Source: Microterricola viridarii (lineage in GTDB: Bacteria > Actinomycetota > Actinomycetes > Actinomycetales > Microbacteriaceae). Taken from it: a stretch of 64,000 nucleotides of DNA. The stretch is from contig NZ_LT629742.1 of assembly GCF_900104895.1 (NCBI RefSeq), forward strand, positions 372,001-436,000. Reading direction: 5' to 3'. Both the position numbers and the translations under genes were made by a program. The notes beneath the pieces were generated by a model. It had not been told where the DNA came from. It ran no database searches and saw only the letters and a program-made list of their open reading frames with translations. Shown piece after piece: positions 7,911 to 16,601 of this stretch (positions are counted from its first letter, which is position 1; every line of letters starts with the position of its first letter).

Positions 7911-8770
7911 CAGCGTTCCTTTCCTGCAGGCACCGATCCGTCGGTGCGTTCGGGGGCGTGCGTGGTGGCGTCGCCCGTGTCTGTGTCGCCCGTGTCTGTC
8001 TCGCCGGTGTCGCCGACGAGGGCGAGGAAGACGTCCTCGAGGGAGGGCTGCTTCTCGACGTACTCGACGGTCGCCGGCGGGAGCAGCCGCTTGAGCTCGG
8101 CCAGCGTGCCGTTCTGGATGATGGTGCCCTGGTGCAGGATGCCGATGCGGTCGGCCAGCTGCTCGGCCTCGTCGAGGTACTGCGTGGTCAGCAGCACGGT
8201 CGTGCCGCTGTCGGCGAGCCGCCGGATGGTCTGCCACACCTCGATGCGCGCCTGCGGGTCGAGACCGGTGGTGGGCTCGTCGAGGAAGATGACCGGCGGG
8301 CTGCCGATCAGGCTCATCGCGATGTCGAGCCGGCGGCGCATGCCGCCCGAGTAGGTCGCCGCCTTACGGTGGCCGGCATCGGTGAGCGCGAAGGCGGCGA
8401 GCAGCTCGTCTGCGATCGCACCCGGGTTCTTCAGGTGGCGCAGCCGCGCGATCAGCACGAGGTTCTCCCGGCCGGAGAGGATCTCGTCGACCGCGGCGAA
8501 CTGTCCGGTCAGGCTGATCGACTCCCGCACCTCGGCGGGCTGCGCGGCGACGTCGAAGCCGTGCACGGTGGCGCTGCCGGCATCCGCCTTCAGCAGCGTC
8601 GAGAGGATGCGCACCAGCGTGGTCTTGCCTGCGCCGTTCGAGCCGAGCAGCGCGAAGATGCTGCCCGCCCTCACCTCGAAGTCGACGCCCCGCAGCACCT
8701 GCAGGTCCTTGAATGACTTCTCGATGCCCTGAACCCGGATGGCGGGTTCGAGGGCCTGGTTCGTGGTCAT
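7910..8770 (-). CDS. ABC transporter ATP-binding protein (DrrA-like)
   Basis: 286 aa. Walker A GSNGAGKTT at residues 43-51, signature YSGGMRRRLDIAMSL near 148, Walker B VIFLDEPTTGLDP near 163-175, and a switch segment LLTTQYLDEAEQLADR. The C-terminal extension contains a small acidic repeat (GDTGETDTGDTDTGD) encoded by a short tandem repeat of ACGGGCGACACAG type. This is likely a slippage-prone, poorly constrained tail. It powers the permease encoded next. Third gene of the padR-DUF1048-ABC operon. Confidence 0.9.
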   Translation of the reverse strand: MTTNQALEPAIRVQGIEKSFKDLQVLRGVDFEVRAGSIFALLGSNGAGKTTLVRILSTLLKADAGSATVHGFDVAAQPAEVRESISLTGQFAAVDEILSGRENLVLIARLRHLKNPGAIADELLAAFALTDAGHRKAATYSGGMRRRLDIAMSLIGSPPVIFLDEPTTGLDPQARIEVWQTIRRLADSGTTVLLTTQYLDEAEQLADRIGILHQGTIIQNGTLAELKRLLPPATVEYVEKQPSLEDVFLALVGDTGETDTGDTDTGDATTHAPERTDGSVPAGKER

Positions 8771-8794
8771 GTCACTTCTCCGTTCCCGGCGCCG

Positions 8795-9166
8795 CTACTT
8801 CTGCTGGGCGGTCGCCTGGTCGATGGCATCGGTCAGGCGCTTGCGCTCCTTGTCGATCCACTGCTTGCCGTCGTAGGCGCGGGCGAAGTCCTCGGCGAAC
8901 CCGACGGGGTCATCGCCGACAATCTCGCGCACCGGGGTGCCGTCGACGGATGCCCGCTCCCACAGGTCGGCGAAGTCGCTGACCATGGTGATGAGGGTGT
9001 CGCCGTCGGTGACGCCGCCGTAGTACATGAAGTAGCGCTCGAACGCCTTCGCAGAGCCGCGGTAGGGCTCGGGCAGGGCTTCGATGCGCGCCTTGTACGC
9101 CTTGTACTGCTTCTTCTGGTCGAGCGAGCCCGTGAGGGTCTCGATCCACTTTGCGGCCATGGTCAT
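8795..9166 (-). CDS. DUF1048 domain protein
   Basis: 123 aa. It resembles the small DUF1048 proteins (core KAYKARIEALPEPYRGSAKAFERYFMYYGG...). These are routinely found between a PadR regulator and ABC-2 exporter genes in Gram-positive bacteria. Its start overlaps the padR stop as ATGA, so it is coupled. It has no membrane segment or signal peptide and is probably cytosolic and helical. Its role is unknown. Position suggests a function in sensing or signalling for the exporter. Confidence 0.8.
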   Translation of the reverse strand: MTMAAKWIETLTGSLDQKKQYKAYKARIEALPEPYRGSAKAFERYFMYYGGVTDGDTLITMVSDFADLWERASVDGTPVREIVGDDPVGFAEDFARAYDGKQWIDKERKRLTDAIDQATAQQK

Positions 9167-9519
9167 TCTCCTTCGTGATCGTGCTGTGAGTTGTCGCTGT
9201 GCCGGTGCAGCTGTTCGATGCGTGCGGCCAAGAAGTCCCAGCTCTTCCAGAACTCGGCGAGGTACTCGCCGCCCTGTGCGTTGAGCGAGTAGACCTTGCG
9301 GGGCGGGCCCTTCTCGGACGGGACCTTCTCGACGTCGACGAGGCCGCGCTGCTCGATGCGGATCAGCAGGGCGTACACGGTGCCCTCGACGATGTCGGAG
9401 AATCCCTGATCGCGCAGCCGGGCCGTGATCTCGTAGCCGTACGCCGGCTGTGCGGCCAGCGTCGCCAGGACGATGCCCTCAAGCGTTCCCTTGAGCATCT
9501 CGGTCATCTGCTTGCCCAT
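9163..9519 (-). CDS. PadR family transcriptional regulator
   Basis: 118 aa. PadR winged helix: MLKGTLEGIVLATLAAQPAYGYEITARL at the N-terminus, then EGTVYALLIRIEQRGLV and the wing PPRKVYSLNAQG. The short C-terminal helix fits subfamily 2. ATG at 9519 is preferred to the GTG at 9528 because GAGG lies 9 nt before it. First gene of an operon with DUF1048 and the ABC exporter. A nested 53-bp palindrome overlaps its promoter, so it is expected to autorepress. Confidence 0.85.
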   Translation of the reverse strand: MGKQMTEMLKGTLEGIVLATLAAQPAYGYEITARLRDQGFSDIVEGTVYALLIRIEQRGLVDVEKVPSEKGPPRKVYSLNAQGGEYLAEFWKSWDFLAARIEQLHRHSDNSQHDHEGE

Positions 9520-9542
9520 CGGGCTCACCCTCTATCTACTCT

Positions 9543-9595
9543 GTGTTGCTGACTACCGGTACATAGTAAGCACGAGTACCGGTAGATAGCAACAC
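9543..9595 (-). promoter_or_regulatory. padR promoter with nested palindromic operator
   Basis: On the minus strand TTGCTA (-35) and TACTAT (-10) are 18 nt apart. They lie within a two-layer palindrome centred on 9569. The inner arms CTACCGGTAC / GTACCGGTAG are at 9553-9562 and 9576-9585. The outer arms GTGTTGCT / AGCAACAC are at 9543-9550 and 9588-9595. Such a double site would let two PadR dimers cover the promoter. Confidence 0.75.
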
Positions 9596-9700
9596 TGAAT
9601 AGTGAACTTTTTTGGGCGGATGCCGGCGCGCGCGACGTGCCGGTGCTGCCCGCCCCGGCGGGCGCTGGTGGGGAGGGGCGGGGCGGTGTAAGACGGGGTC

Positions 9701-10138
9701 ATGGTCCGGATCACGAACACCATCGACATCGAGGCGCCGGCGGAGCGGGTCTACTCCGTCCTCCGCGCGCTCGACGCCTATCCGAGCTGGCTGAAGCACT
9801 CCACGGTGTATCGCGGCACGAGGGCGCCGGTGGCGCGGTCCGGGCCGTCGCCGCGCTACGAGGACTCGACCATGGTCGGCCGGATGCGCGGCGAGGTCGT
9901 CGAGGACGTGCCCGCTCGTGCGCTGCAGTTCCACCAGCGCACGGCGTCCGGCAGCCTGGACGCGCGCATCCGCTACGAGCTGGGTGCGGCCGGGCAGGGC
10001 ACACGTCTCACCCGCACCGGTGAGCTGACGACGCACGGCATCCTCCGCCTCGCGCAGCCGATGCTGGTGCGCATGGCCGCCGCCGAGAGCGAGCGGATGA
10101 TGACCTCGCTGAAGGCCCACGTCGAGGCCGGTGGCTGA
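9701..10138 (+). CDS. SRPBCC family protein (START/polyketide-cyclase-like)
   Basis: 145 aa. It begins with the typical ITNTIDIEAPAERVYSVLRALDAYPSW, the first strand and helix of the SRPBCC fold. It ends with a long C-terminal helix (QPMLVRMAAAESERMMTSLKAHVE) that closes the hydrophobic pocket. A TAAGAC box 6 nt before the ATG suggests a leaderless transcript. Such proteins bind hydrophobic ligands. No enzymatic role can be assigned and the gene stands alone. Confidence 0.75.
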   Translation: MVRITNTIDIEAPAERVYSVLRALDAYPSWLKHSTVYRGTRAPVARSGPSPRYEDSTMVGRMRGEVVEDVPARALQFHQRTASGSLDARIRYELGAAGQGTRLTRTGELTTHGILRLAQPMLVRMAAAESERMMTSLKAHVEAGG

Positions 10139-10181
10139 CCGCCTCGGAGTGGCGGGCGCGGCGGGCGCCGGGTCGGGACGC

Positions 10182-13076
10182 CTACCCGGCGCGCGGCGGA
10201 TCCGTCATCGAGGAGTGCCTGATCTGGCGAAAGCCGCGGGCAACCGGCGGCGTCCACAGCAGGACGATGAGGAGGGCGGCGCCCGCGGCGGTCGCCGTTG
10301 CGCCCCAGTCCCACTGGTCGCTGGATGCCACCACCACGGCGCTGAGCAGGGCCAGGATGCCGAGGAACACCGAGATGAGCAGGCGCGAGAGCCCGCTGCC
10401 GCGCCGGAGCCCGGCGGCGAGGGCGACGGTCAGCAGGCCGAACAGCGCGATCGCGGCGCCGACGATCGAGAGCGCCAGCCGTTCGTCGGCCTCGCCCTCG
10501 TAGCGGCTGAGCAGCACGAGGATCCCGATCCCCGTTGACAGGAACCCGGTGGTGTAGGCGAGGACGGCGACGGCGGTCGTGGCGATGCGCCCGGTTATCG
10601 ACGCGGGTGTTCTCGCCGCCCGCGCCGGCGCGGGCGCCCCGCTCGGCGCACCGGCCGTGGCGAGCAGCCGGCGGTGAAACAGCCGCACGACCTCGATGCA
10701 GGAGATCATCACGATCGTGATGCCGGTGAGGGCGATGGCGAGTTCCTCACCCGGGTCGACGAGGGCGAAGAAGGCCCGGGAGGCGGGGAGCGTGAACACG
10801 AGCAGGAGGCCGACGAACATCGCGCCGACGACGAGCACCTTGTAGCGGTTGAGCGGGCGGGAGAGCACGGCGAGCACCCAGATCCCGACGATCGCCAGGA
10901 TGATGGTCGCCCCGGTGCGGAGCTGGTCGGCGGACGCCCCGATGCCCTGCGCGACGAAGGTGTACCAGGTCAGCCCGAGCGCGATGACGATGCCCGCGGG
11001 GATCGCGAAGCTCAGGGAGCGCCGCAGGAATCCGGGCATGTAGCGCGCGGCGTTGGGCATGAGTGCGAGGAAGAACGCGGGGATGCCGATCGTGAGGCCG
11101 TCGGTGATTGAGAGCTGCCTCGGCAGGAACGGGAACTCGAGCACGAGCACCCCGAAGAGGATCGCGAGGAGCGTCGCGTAGGCCGTCTTGGTGAGGAACA
11201 GCATCGAGACCCGCTCGATGTTCGCGATCACCTGCCGCCCCTCCGCGACGACGTCGGGCAGGTGCGAGAACTGGCCGTCCAGCAGCACCAGCCGGGCGAC
11301 GGCCTTGGTGGCGGGCGACCCCGAGTTCATCGCGATGCCGATGTCGGCGGTCTTGATCGCGAGCGCGTCGTTGACGCCGTCGCCGGTCATCGCCACGGTG
11401 TGCCCGCGGCTCTGCAGTGCCGTCACCACGCGCTTCTTCTGTTCGGGGGTGACCCGGCCGAAGACGGTGTGCTGCTCCAGCACCTCGGCGAGCTCCGCCT
11501 CGCCCTCGGGGAGGGCCCGGGCGTCGAAGCCCTCGGCGACGTCGATGCCGATCTCGCGGGCGATTGCGGCAACGGTGCGCGGGTTGTCTCCGGAGATGAT
11601 GCGGATGCCGACGCCCTGCTGCCGGAAGTACTCGAGCGTCTGCGCGGCGTCGGGCCGCACCTGCTCGCGGAAGGTGAGCACCGCCGTCGGTGTCAGGTCC
11701 GCCGGCAGGCGCTCCGCCTGCACGTCCGCCTCCGACAGGGGTGCGCCGGAGCGGGCGAGCACCAGCGTGCGGCGGCCGGTCTCGGCCAGGCCGGTCACCG
11801 TGCGGCCGAGCTCGGTCGACGCCGAGCTCGCGGCATCCCCGAACATCATCTCCGGGGCGCCCATCACCCAGGTCTCTGCGGTGCCGTCGAAGGAGACGGC
11901 GCTCCACTTGCGGGCGGAGGAGAAGGGGATGTAGCCGGCGGCGTCGCGCGCGGACTCGACCGGGTACGCGGCGCGCAGGGAGCGGGCGGTGGCGTTCGCG
12001 TCGGGGGAGGCCGCGTACCAGGCGAGCGCGCCCTGCCAGTCGCCGGGCCAGTCTCCGGACCGGTCGTCGCTCCCGGCGCCGGGCTCCTGCGTGAGGGGGT
12101 GCGCCTCGTCGAAGGCGATTTCGCCGACCGTGAGCGTGCCCGTCTTGTCGAGGCAGATCATGTCGACGCGGGCGAGGCCCTCGACGGCGGGCAGCTCGTT
12201 GACGAGCACCTGGCGGCGGGCGAGCTTCGTCGCGCCGACCGCGAAGGCGATGCTCGTCATCAGCACGAGGCCGAGCGGGATCATCGCGGTCACCGACGCG
12301 ATGGTGTTGACCACCGCCTGCACCCAGGCGCCGGTCGTGAACACGGTCGCGTAGCCCCCGGCGACCATGACCTGGGCGTTGAAGACGAGCAGGCTGATGG
12401 GGCCGATGCCCCAGCTCACCCACTTCAGCACCCGGTTGATCGAGCTGCGCAGCTCGCTGGAGACGAGCGAGAACCGCTTCGCCTCACCGGCGAAGCGGTT
12501 GGCGTAGGAGTCGGCGCCGACGCGCGTCACCCGGGCCGAGCCCTCACCCGCCACGACGACGGAGCCGGAGAGGGCCTCGGCGCCGGGGTGCTTGTCGACC
12601 GGGTCGGACTCCCCGGTGAGCATGGACTCGTCGATCTGCAGCCCGCGCGCACCGATGACCTCGGCATCGGCGGGCACCTGATCGCCGGCGCGGAGCACAA
12701 GCAGGTCGTCCAGCACGACCTCGCCCGGCGCGATCTCCGCCTCCGCGCCGGCGCGCAGCACGCGCGCGTGCGGCGCGCTCAGCAGTGCCAGCCGGTCGAG
12801 CGCCGCCTTCGCGCGGAACTCCTGGACGGAGCCGATGATCGCGTTCGCGAACGCCGCGAATCCGAACAGCGCGTCCTGCCAGCGCCCGACGAGGAAGAGC
12901 ACGAAGAAGCAGGCGAACACGATGCCGTTGAACAGCGTGAACACGTTGGCGCGCACGATGTTCCACGCGCTGCGGCTCGAATCCGGCGTGAACGCGTTGG
13001 TCTTCCCCGCCGCGATGCGCTCCGCGACCTCCGCCGTGCTCAGGCCGCTCGAGGCCTCGGTGTGCGTTGTGTCCAC
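10182..13076 (-). CDS. CtpE-like cation-transporting P-type ATPase
   Basis: 964 aa from the GTG at 13076, which has GGGGAA just upstream. In-frame starts at 13130 and 13142 would add a Ser-rich leader. The actuator motif LTGESDPV lies near residue 150. The phosphorylation motif DKTGT starts at D310, and MTGDGVNDALA forms the hinge. Overall it resembles mycobacterial CtpE, a Ca2+-uptake ATPase important for envelope integrity. It lacks the CPC or HMA features of heavy-metal pumps. After the usual C-terminal helices it carries a further ~120-residue extension with about four hydrophobic segments, which I do not recall in CtpE. Divergent from cmtR, but Ca2+ rather than Cd/Pb transport is the better guess. 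Confidence 0.85.
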   Translation of the reverse strand: MDTTHTEASSGLSTAEVAERIAAGKTNAFTPDSSRSAWNIVRANVFTLFNGIVFACFFVLFLVGRWQDALFGFAAFANAIIGSVQEFRAKAALDRLALLSAPHARVLRAGAEAEIAPGEVVLDDLLVLRAGDQVPADAEVIGARGLQIDESMLTGESDPVDKHPGAEALSGSVVVAGEGSARVTRVGADSYANRFAGEAKRFSLVSSELRSSINRVLKWVSWGIGPISLLVFNAQVMVAGGYATVFTTGAWVQAVVNTIASVTAMIPLGLVLMTSIAFAVGATKLARRQVLVNELPAVEGLARVDMICLDKTGTLTVGEIAFDEAHPLTQEPGAGSDDRSGDWPGDWQGALAWYAASPDANATARSLRAAYPVESARDAAGYIPFSSARKWSAVSFDGTAETWVMGAPEMMFGDAASSASTELGRTVTGLAETGRRTLVLARSGAPLSEADVQAERLPADLTPTAVLTFREQVRPDAAQTLEYFRQQGVGIRIISGDNPRTVAAIAREIGIDVAEGFDARALPEGEAELAEVLEQHTVFGRVTPEQKKRVVTALQSRGHTVAMTGDGVNDALAIKTADIGIAMNSGSPATKAVARLVLLDGQFSHLPDVVAEGRQVIANIERVSMLFLTKTAYATLLAILFGVLVLEFPFLPRQLSITDGLTIGIPAFFLALMPNAARYMPGFLRRSLSFAIPAGIVIALGLTWYTFVAQGIGASADQLRTGATIILAIVGIWVLAVLSRPLNRYKVLVVGAMFVGLLLVFTLPASRAFFALVDPGEELAIALTGITIVMISCIEVVRLFHRRLLATAGAPSGAPAPARAARTPASITGRIATTAVAVLAYTTGFLSTGIGILVLLSRYEGEADERLALSIVGAAIALFGLLTVALAAGLRRGSGLSRLLISVFLGILALLSAVVVASSDQWDWGATATAAGAALLIVLLWTPPVARGFRQIRHSSMTDPPRAG

Positions 13077-13206
13077 GGATTCCCCATGCGCGCTCGATGA
13101 CGGATGCTGCCACCCTGATTCTTGCGCCATCCGCGAGCCCACGCGCGCATTTGACGGGAAGTTGGCCCGCTTTCGCCACGAGCAGGGGGCGCGAAACCGA
13201 TGCCGA

Positions 13207-13235
13207 TTGCGACGATACAGCCTCCGCTGTACTGT
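13207..13235 (+). promoter_or_regulatory. cmtR promoter with internal operator
   Basis: TTGCGA (13207-13212) and TACTGT (13230-13235) are separated by 17 nt. Between them lies the inverted repeat TACAG-N6-CTGTA (13216-13231). The ATG follows the -10 box by 6 nt, so the transcript is probably leaderless. An ArsR-type dimer bound here would block the polymerase. Confidence 0.7.
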
Positions 13236-13241
13236 TGGGGC

Positions 13242-13595
13242 ATGCCCACCACGACCTCCCGTCTCGACGTCATGAACCGCCTCGGCCGCGCCATGGCCGA
13301 CCCGACGCGGTCACGCATTCTGATGGCCCTGCTCAGCGGCCCCGGCTACCCGGCCGAGCTCGCTGACATGCTTGGGCTCAGCAGGCAGAACGTGTCGAAC
13401 CACCTCACCTGCCTGCGCGACTGTGGCATCGTGACGGCGGAGCCCGAGGGCAGGCAGACGCGGTACGAGATCTCCGACCCGCACCTGACGCGCTCCCTCA
13501 CCGCGCTCGTGGACGTCGTTCTCGCCGTCGACGAATCCGCCCCGTGTATCGACGCCAGCTGCCCGGTGCCCGGGTGCTGCGAGGGCGTTCGATGA
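13242..13595 (+). CDS. cmtR: CmtR-like ArsR family metal sensor
   Basis: 117 aa from the ATG at 13242. The winged helix ADPTRSRILMALLSG...LSRQNVSNHLTCLRDCGIV matches the mycobacterial Cd/Pb sensor CmtR closely. The cysteine pair in LTCLRDCG corresponds to CmtR Cys57 and Cys61, and the Cys in DESAPCID corresponds to Cys102. All three known metal ligands are therefore kept. A further CxxxxxCC cluster near the C-terminus is extra. It overlaps the CDF transporter gene by 4 nt (ATGA), so the operon is a sensor plus its efflux pump, autoregulated through the upstream palindrome. Confidence 0.85.
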   Translation: MPTTTSRLDVMNRLGRAMADPTRSRILMALLSGPGYPAELADMLGLSRQNVSNHLTCLRDCGIVTAEPEGRQTRYEISDPHLTRSLTALVDVVLAVDESAPCIDASCPVPGCCEGVR

Positions 13596-14269
13596 GCACG
13601 GTGGGCCGTGCCGCACTCTCGCCGGAGCGGAAGGCCGTGCTGCACCGGCGCATCCGCTGGATCGTCGGCGTCACCATCGGCTACAACCTCATCGAGGCGG
13701 TCATCTCGGTCGCGGCCGGCTCGGCCGCGTCATCCGCCGCCCTGATCGCCTTCGGGCTGGACTCTCTCGTCGAGGTGCTCTCCGCCGCCGCGGTCGCCTG
13801 GCAGTTCTCGCGCGCCGACCCGGAGACGTACGAGAAGGCCACCCTGCGGGTCATCGCGTTCGCCTTCTTCCTGCTCGCCGCCTACGTCAGCGTCAACGCC
13901 GTGCTCTCCCTCACCGGGGCGGTGGAAGCCGAGCACAGCACCCTCGGAATCATCATCACGGCCGTCAGCGTCGTGGTCATGCCGTTCCTGTCCTGGTTCG
14001 AGCGCCGCACGGGCAGGGAGCTGGGCTCCGCCACGGCGGTCGCCGACTCCAAGCAGACCCTGCTCTGCACCTACCTCTCGGCGGCCGTGCTCATCGGGCT
14101 GCTGCTGAACTCCCTCTTCGGCTGGGCCTGGGCCGACCCGATCGCCGCCCTCGTCATCGCGGTCTTCGCCGTGCGCGAGGGAATCGAGGCGTGGAAGGGC
14201 GACACCTGTGCGACACCCGTCGGGATGCTCCTGGAGGATGCCGAGCACACTGCGAGGGCCGACCATTAG
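13592..14269 (+). CDS. Short cation-diffusion-facilitator-like transporter
   Basis: 225 aa with six predicted membrane segments. The metal-site Asp residues of TM2 (GLDSLVEV) and TM5 (VADSKQTLLC) are visible, with the DSKQT motif typical of this subgroup. The protein stops soon after TM6 and lacks the ~90-residue cytosolic domain that ordinary CDF transporters (about 300 aa) use for dimerisation. Such compact forms occur next to CmtR-type regulators in actinobacteria. It is coupled to cmtR and probably exports Cd, Pb or Zn ions. Confidence 0.8.
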   Translation: MSTVGRAALSPERKAVLHRRIRWIVGVTIGYNLIEAVISVAAGSAASSAALIAFGLDSLVEVLSAAAVAWQFSRADPETYEKATLRVIAFAFFLLAAYVSVNAVLSLTGAVEAEHSTLGIIITAVSVVVMPFLSWFERRTGRELGSATAVADSKQTLLCTYLSAAVLIGLLLNSLFGWAWADPIAALVIAVFAVREGIEAWKGDTCATPVGMLLEDAEHTARADH

Positions 14270-14313
14270 TCAGCAAGGCGGGAAGAGGCTCCTCTGGTTC
14301 GAGAAGCGACAAG

Positions 14314-14387
14314 TGGAGCGGATGACGGGAATCGAACCCGCGCTATCAGCTTGGGAAGCTGAAGTTCTGCCATTGAACTACATCCGC
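14314..14387 (-). tRNA. tRNA-Gly (anticodon CCC)
   Basis: A minus-strand cloverleaf with acceptor GCGGATG/CATCCGC, D-arm region GTTCAATGGC, anticodon stem TCAGC/GCTGA with loop TTCCCAA (anticodon CCC), and T-loop TTCGATT. CCA is encoded at positions 14316-14314. It reads GGG glycine codons. It is convergent with the CDF gene and divergent from the glutamate decarboxylase gene. Confidence 0.95.
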
Positions 14388-14569
14388 GTGGCACCCGTTG
14401 CCGAGTGCGTGATCATCATGTTAGCAAGCGATCGCGCCAGCTCACGCCGGAACACTCTGTACAGCCTCGGCGAATCGGTCTAGCGTGCCAAGGGAGCATT
14501 CGATCCCGCATCCGCGCTGACGGCATTCCTGCTTGCCGGCCCGGTGCGCTGCATGGCAAGGAGAAGTTC

Positions 14570-15952
14570 GTGCCCCAGAATGAGCCAAAGCCCCACGACT
14601 ACGCGCCGGCCTACACCGACGGGCTCTCCCGGGAGGCGCACGCACTGCTGCGCCTGGCCGAGGATCCGGTCGACCCGGCGAGCGTGTACCGCTTCATCCA
14701 CGACGAGCTGCTGCTCGACGGCAGCTCCCGGCTGAACCTGGCCACCTTCGTCACGACCTGGATGGACCCGGAGGCCGACAAGCTGATGGCCGAGTCCTTC
14801 GACAAGAACATGATCGACAAGGACGAGTACCCGGCGACGGCGGCGATCGAGGGCCGCTGCGTGTCGATCGTGGCCGACCTGTTCAACGCGCCGGGCCTGG
14901 ACCAGGGCGACCCGCGCAGCGCGACGGGCGTCTCGACGATCGGCTCGAGCGAGGCGGTGATGCTGGCCGGGCTGGCCCTCAAGTGGCGCTGGCGGGCGGC
15001 GCGAACGGATGCCGGCGCCGACAGCACCCGGCCGAGGCTCATCCTGGGCAGCAATGTGCAGGTGGTGTGGGAGAAGTTCTGCCGCTACTTCGACGTCGAG
15101 CCGGTCTACCTGCCGATGGAGCCCGGTCGCTACGTGATCACGCCCGAGCAGGTCGTCGCGGCCGTCGACGAGAACACGATCGGCGTCGTGGCGATCCTCG
15201 GCACCACCTTCACAGGCGAGCTGGAGCCTGTCGCGGAGATCGCGGCCGCGCTCGACGCGCTCGCGGCATCCGGCGGGCCGGACGTGCCGATCCACGTCGA
15301 CGGCGCCAGCGGGGCGTTCGTCGTGCCGTTCCTGCACCCGGAGCTCGAGTGGGACTTCCGGCTACCGCGGGTCGTCTCGATCAACGCCAGCGGGCACAAG
15401 TACGGCCTCACCTACCCCGGCATCGGCTTCGTGCTCTGGCGCTCGCCGGAGCACCTGCCCGAGGAGCTCGTCTTCCGAGTGAACTACCTCGGCGGCGACA
15501 TGCCCACCTTCACGCTCAACTTCTCGCGGCCGGGCAACCAGGTCATCGGCCAGTACTACAACTTCCTCCGGCTGGGCCGCGGCGGCTACCGCGCGGTCAT
15601 GGAGACGCTGCGCGACACCGCCGTCGAGATCTCCGGCCGACTCGCCCAGATCCCGCAGCTGCGCGTGATCACCGACGGCAGCGCCATCCCGGTGATCGCC
15701 TTCGAGGTGACGCCGGACGCCGGCTTCACCGTGTTCGAGGTGTCGCACGAACTGCGGGCGGCCGGCTGGCAGGTGCCCGCCTACACGATGCCGGCCGACG
15801 CCGAGAACGTGGCCGTGCTGCGCATCGTCGTGCGCGACGGCTTCAACACCGAGCTCGGCCGGATGCTGACGGATGCCGTCGTCACGGCCTGCGGCGAACT
15901 GAGTGGGCGTGAGGGCGGTGCCCGACCGCAGCGCAGCCACTTCGCCCACTAG
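14570..15952 (+). CDS. gadB: Glutamate decarboxylase (PLP-dependent)
   Basis: 460 aa, the typical length of GadA/GadB. The segment GVSTIGSSEAVMLAGLA, the cofactor Asp in HVDGASGAFV, and the Schiff-base lysine in SINASGHKYGLTYPG are all present. The enzyme converts glutamate to GABA with CO2 release and proton consumption. The GTG at 14570 is chosen because AAGGAG lies 6 nt upstream and the product begins like other actinobacterial GADs. An in-frame upstream extension has no ribosome site. No antiporter gene is adjacent, so an acid-resistance pair is not evident here. Confidence 0.93.
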   Translation: MPQNEPKPHDYAPAYTDGLSREAHALLRLAEDPVDPASVYRFIHDELLLDGSSRLNLATFVTTWMDPEADKLMAESFDKNMIDKDEYPATAAIEGRCVSIVADLFNAPGLDQGDPRSATGVSTIGSSEAVMLAGLALKWRWRAARTDAGADSTRPRLILGSNVQVVWEKFCRYFDVEPVYLPMEPGRYVITPEQVVAAVDENTIGVVAILGTTFTGELEPVAEIAAALDALAASGGPDVPIHVDGASGAFVVPFLHPELEWDFRLPRVVSINASGHKYGLTYPGIGFVLWRSPEHLPEELVFRVNYLGGDMPTFTLNFSRPGNQVIGQYYNFLRLGRGGYRAVMETLRDTAVEISGRLAQIPQLRVITDGSAIPVIAFEVTPDAGFTVFEVSHELRAAGWQVPAYTMPADAENVAVLRIVVRDGFNTELGRMLTDAVVTACGELSGREGGARPQRSHFAH

Positions 15953-16592
15953 CCGGTGGGGGCGTGGCGCCGGGCGCACTCTGCGCCTGCGCCGTGAGTC
16001 CTGGGGGTTCGCGATCGGCTCCGTGCTGTTCGCGGTCGGCGCTTGGCCCGGCTACGCCACCGCGGTCGGGGTGACGGCCGACAACCTCACCTACTTCATC
16101 GGTTCCCTGTTCTTCACTACGGCCGCCCTCATCCAGCTGCTGCTCACCGGGCGCCCGCTGCCGCACCGCGGCTCCGCCCGCGCCGAGCGGTTCGACTGGT
16201 TCGCGGCGGCGATCCAGTTTGTCGGCACGCTGCTCTTCAACGTCAGCACGCTCGCCGCCCTGCTGCAGAGCACCGGCGCCGAGGTCTCGGCGCGGATGGT
16301 GTGGCGCCCCGACGCCTACGGTTCGATCGCCTTCCTCATCGCGAGCATCCTCGCGGTCGTGGCCACGACCGACCGCGTGTCGCTGTGGGACCCGAACGCG
16401 CGCAGCTGGTGGTCGACCTGGTTCGGCATGGCCGGGTCGCTCGCCTTCGGCGCCTCGGCCGTCGGGGCCGCGGTGGACCCGGCATCCGGCGAGCTCAGGA
16501 ACGCCGCCCTCGCCAATGCGGGCACCTTCCTCGGCGCGCTGTGCTTCCTGGCCGCGGCGTTGCTCGCCCTGCCGCCGCGGGCGGCGCGTTAA
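15903..16592 (+). CDS. Integral membrane protein, YrhK-like
   Basis: About 229 aa from the GTG at 15903; GTGs at 15909 and 15918 are alternatives. It overlaps the end of the gad gene by 50 nt in another frame. Six hydrophobic segments are predicted. The first two (RRESWGFAIGSVLFAVGAWPGY and TYFIGSLFFTTAAL) resemble the paired helices of YrhK-domain proteins. There are no catalytic residues or transport motifs I recognise. Function unknown. The overlap suggests co-transcription with gad but may be incidental. Confidence 0.7.
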   Translation: MGVRAVPDRSAATSPTSRWGRGAGRTLRLRRESWGFAIGSVLFAVGAWPGYATAVGVTADNLTYFIGSLFFTTAALIQLLLTGRPLPHRGSARAERFDWFAAAIQFVGTLLFNVSTLAALLQSTGAEVSARMVWRPDAYGSIAFLIASILAVVATTDRVSLWDPNARSWWSTWFGMAGSLAFGASAVGAAVDPASGELRNAALANAGTFLGALCFLAAALLALPPRAAR

Positions 16593-16601
16593 GCTGGCTG
16601 C

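Noticed and set aside
10747-13100. Long open frames on both strands within the P-type ATPase gene
   Set aside because: High G+C content leaves alternative frames open. Only the assigned frame has DKTGT, LTGES and GDGVND motifs.
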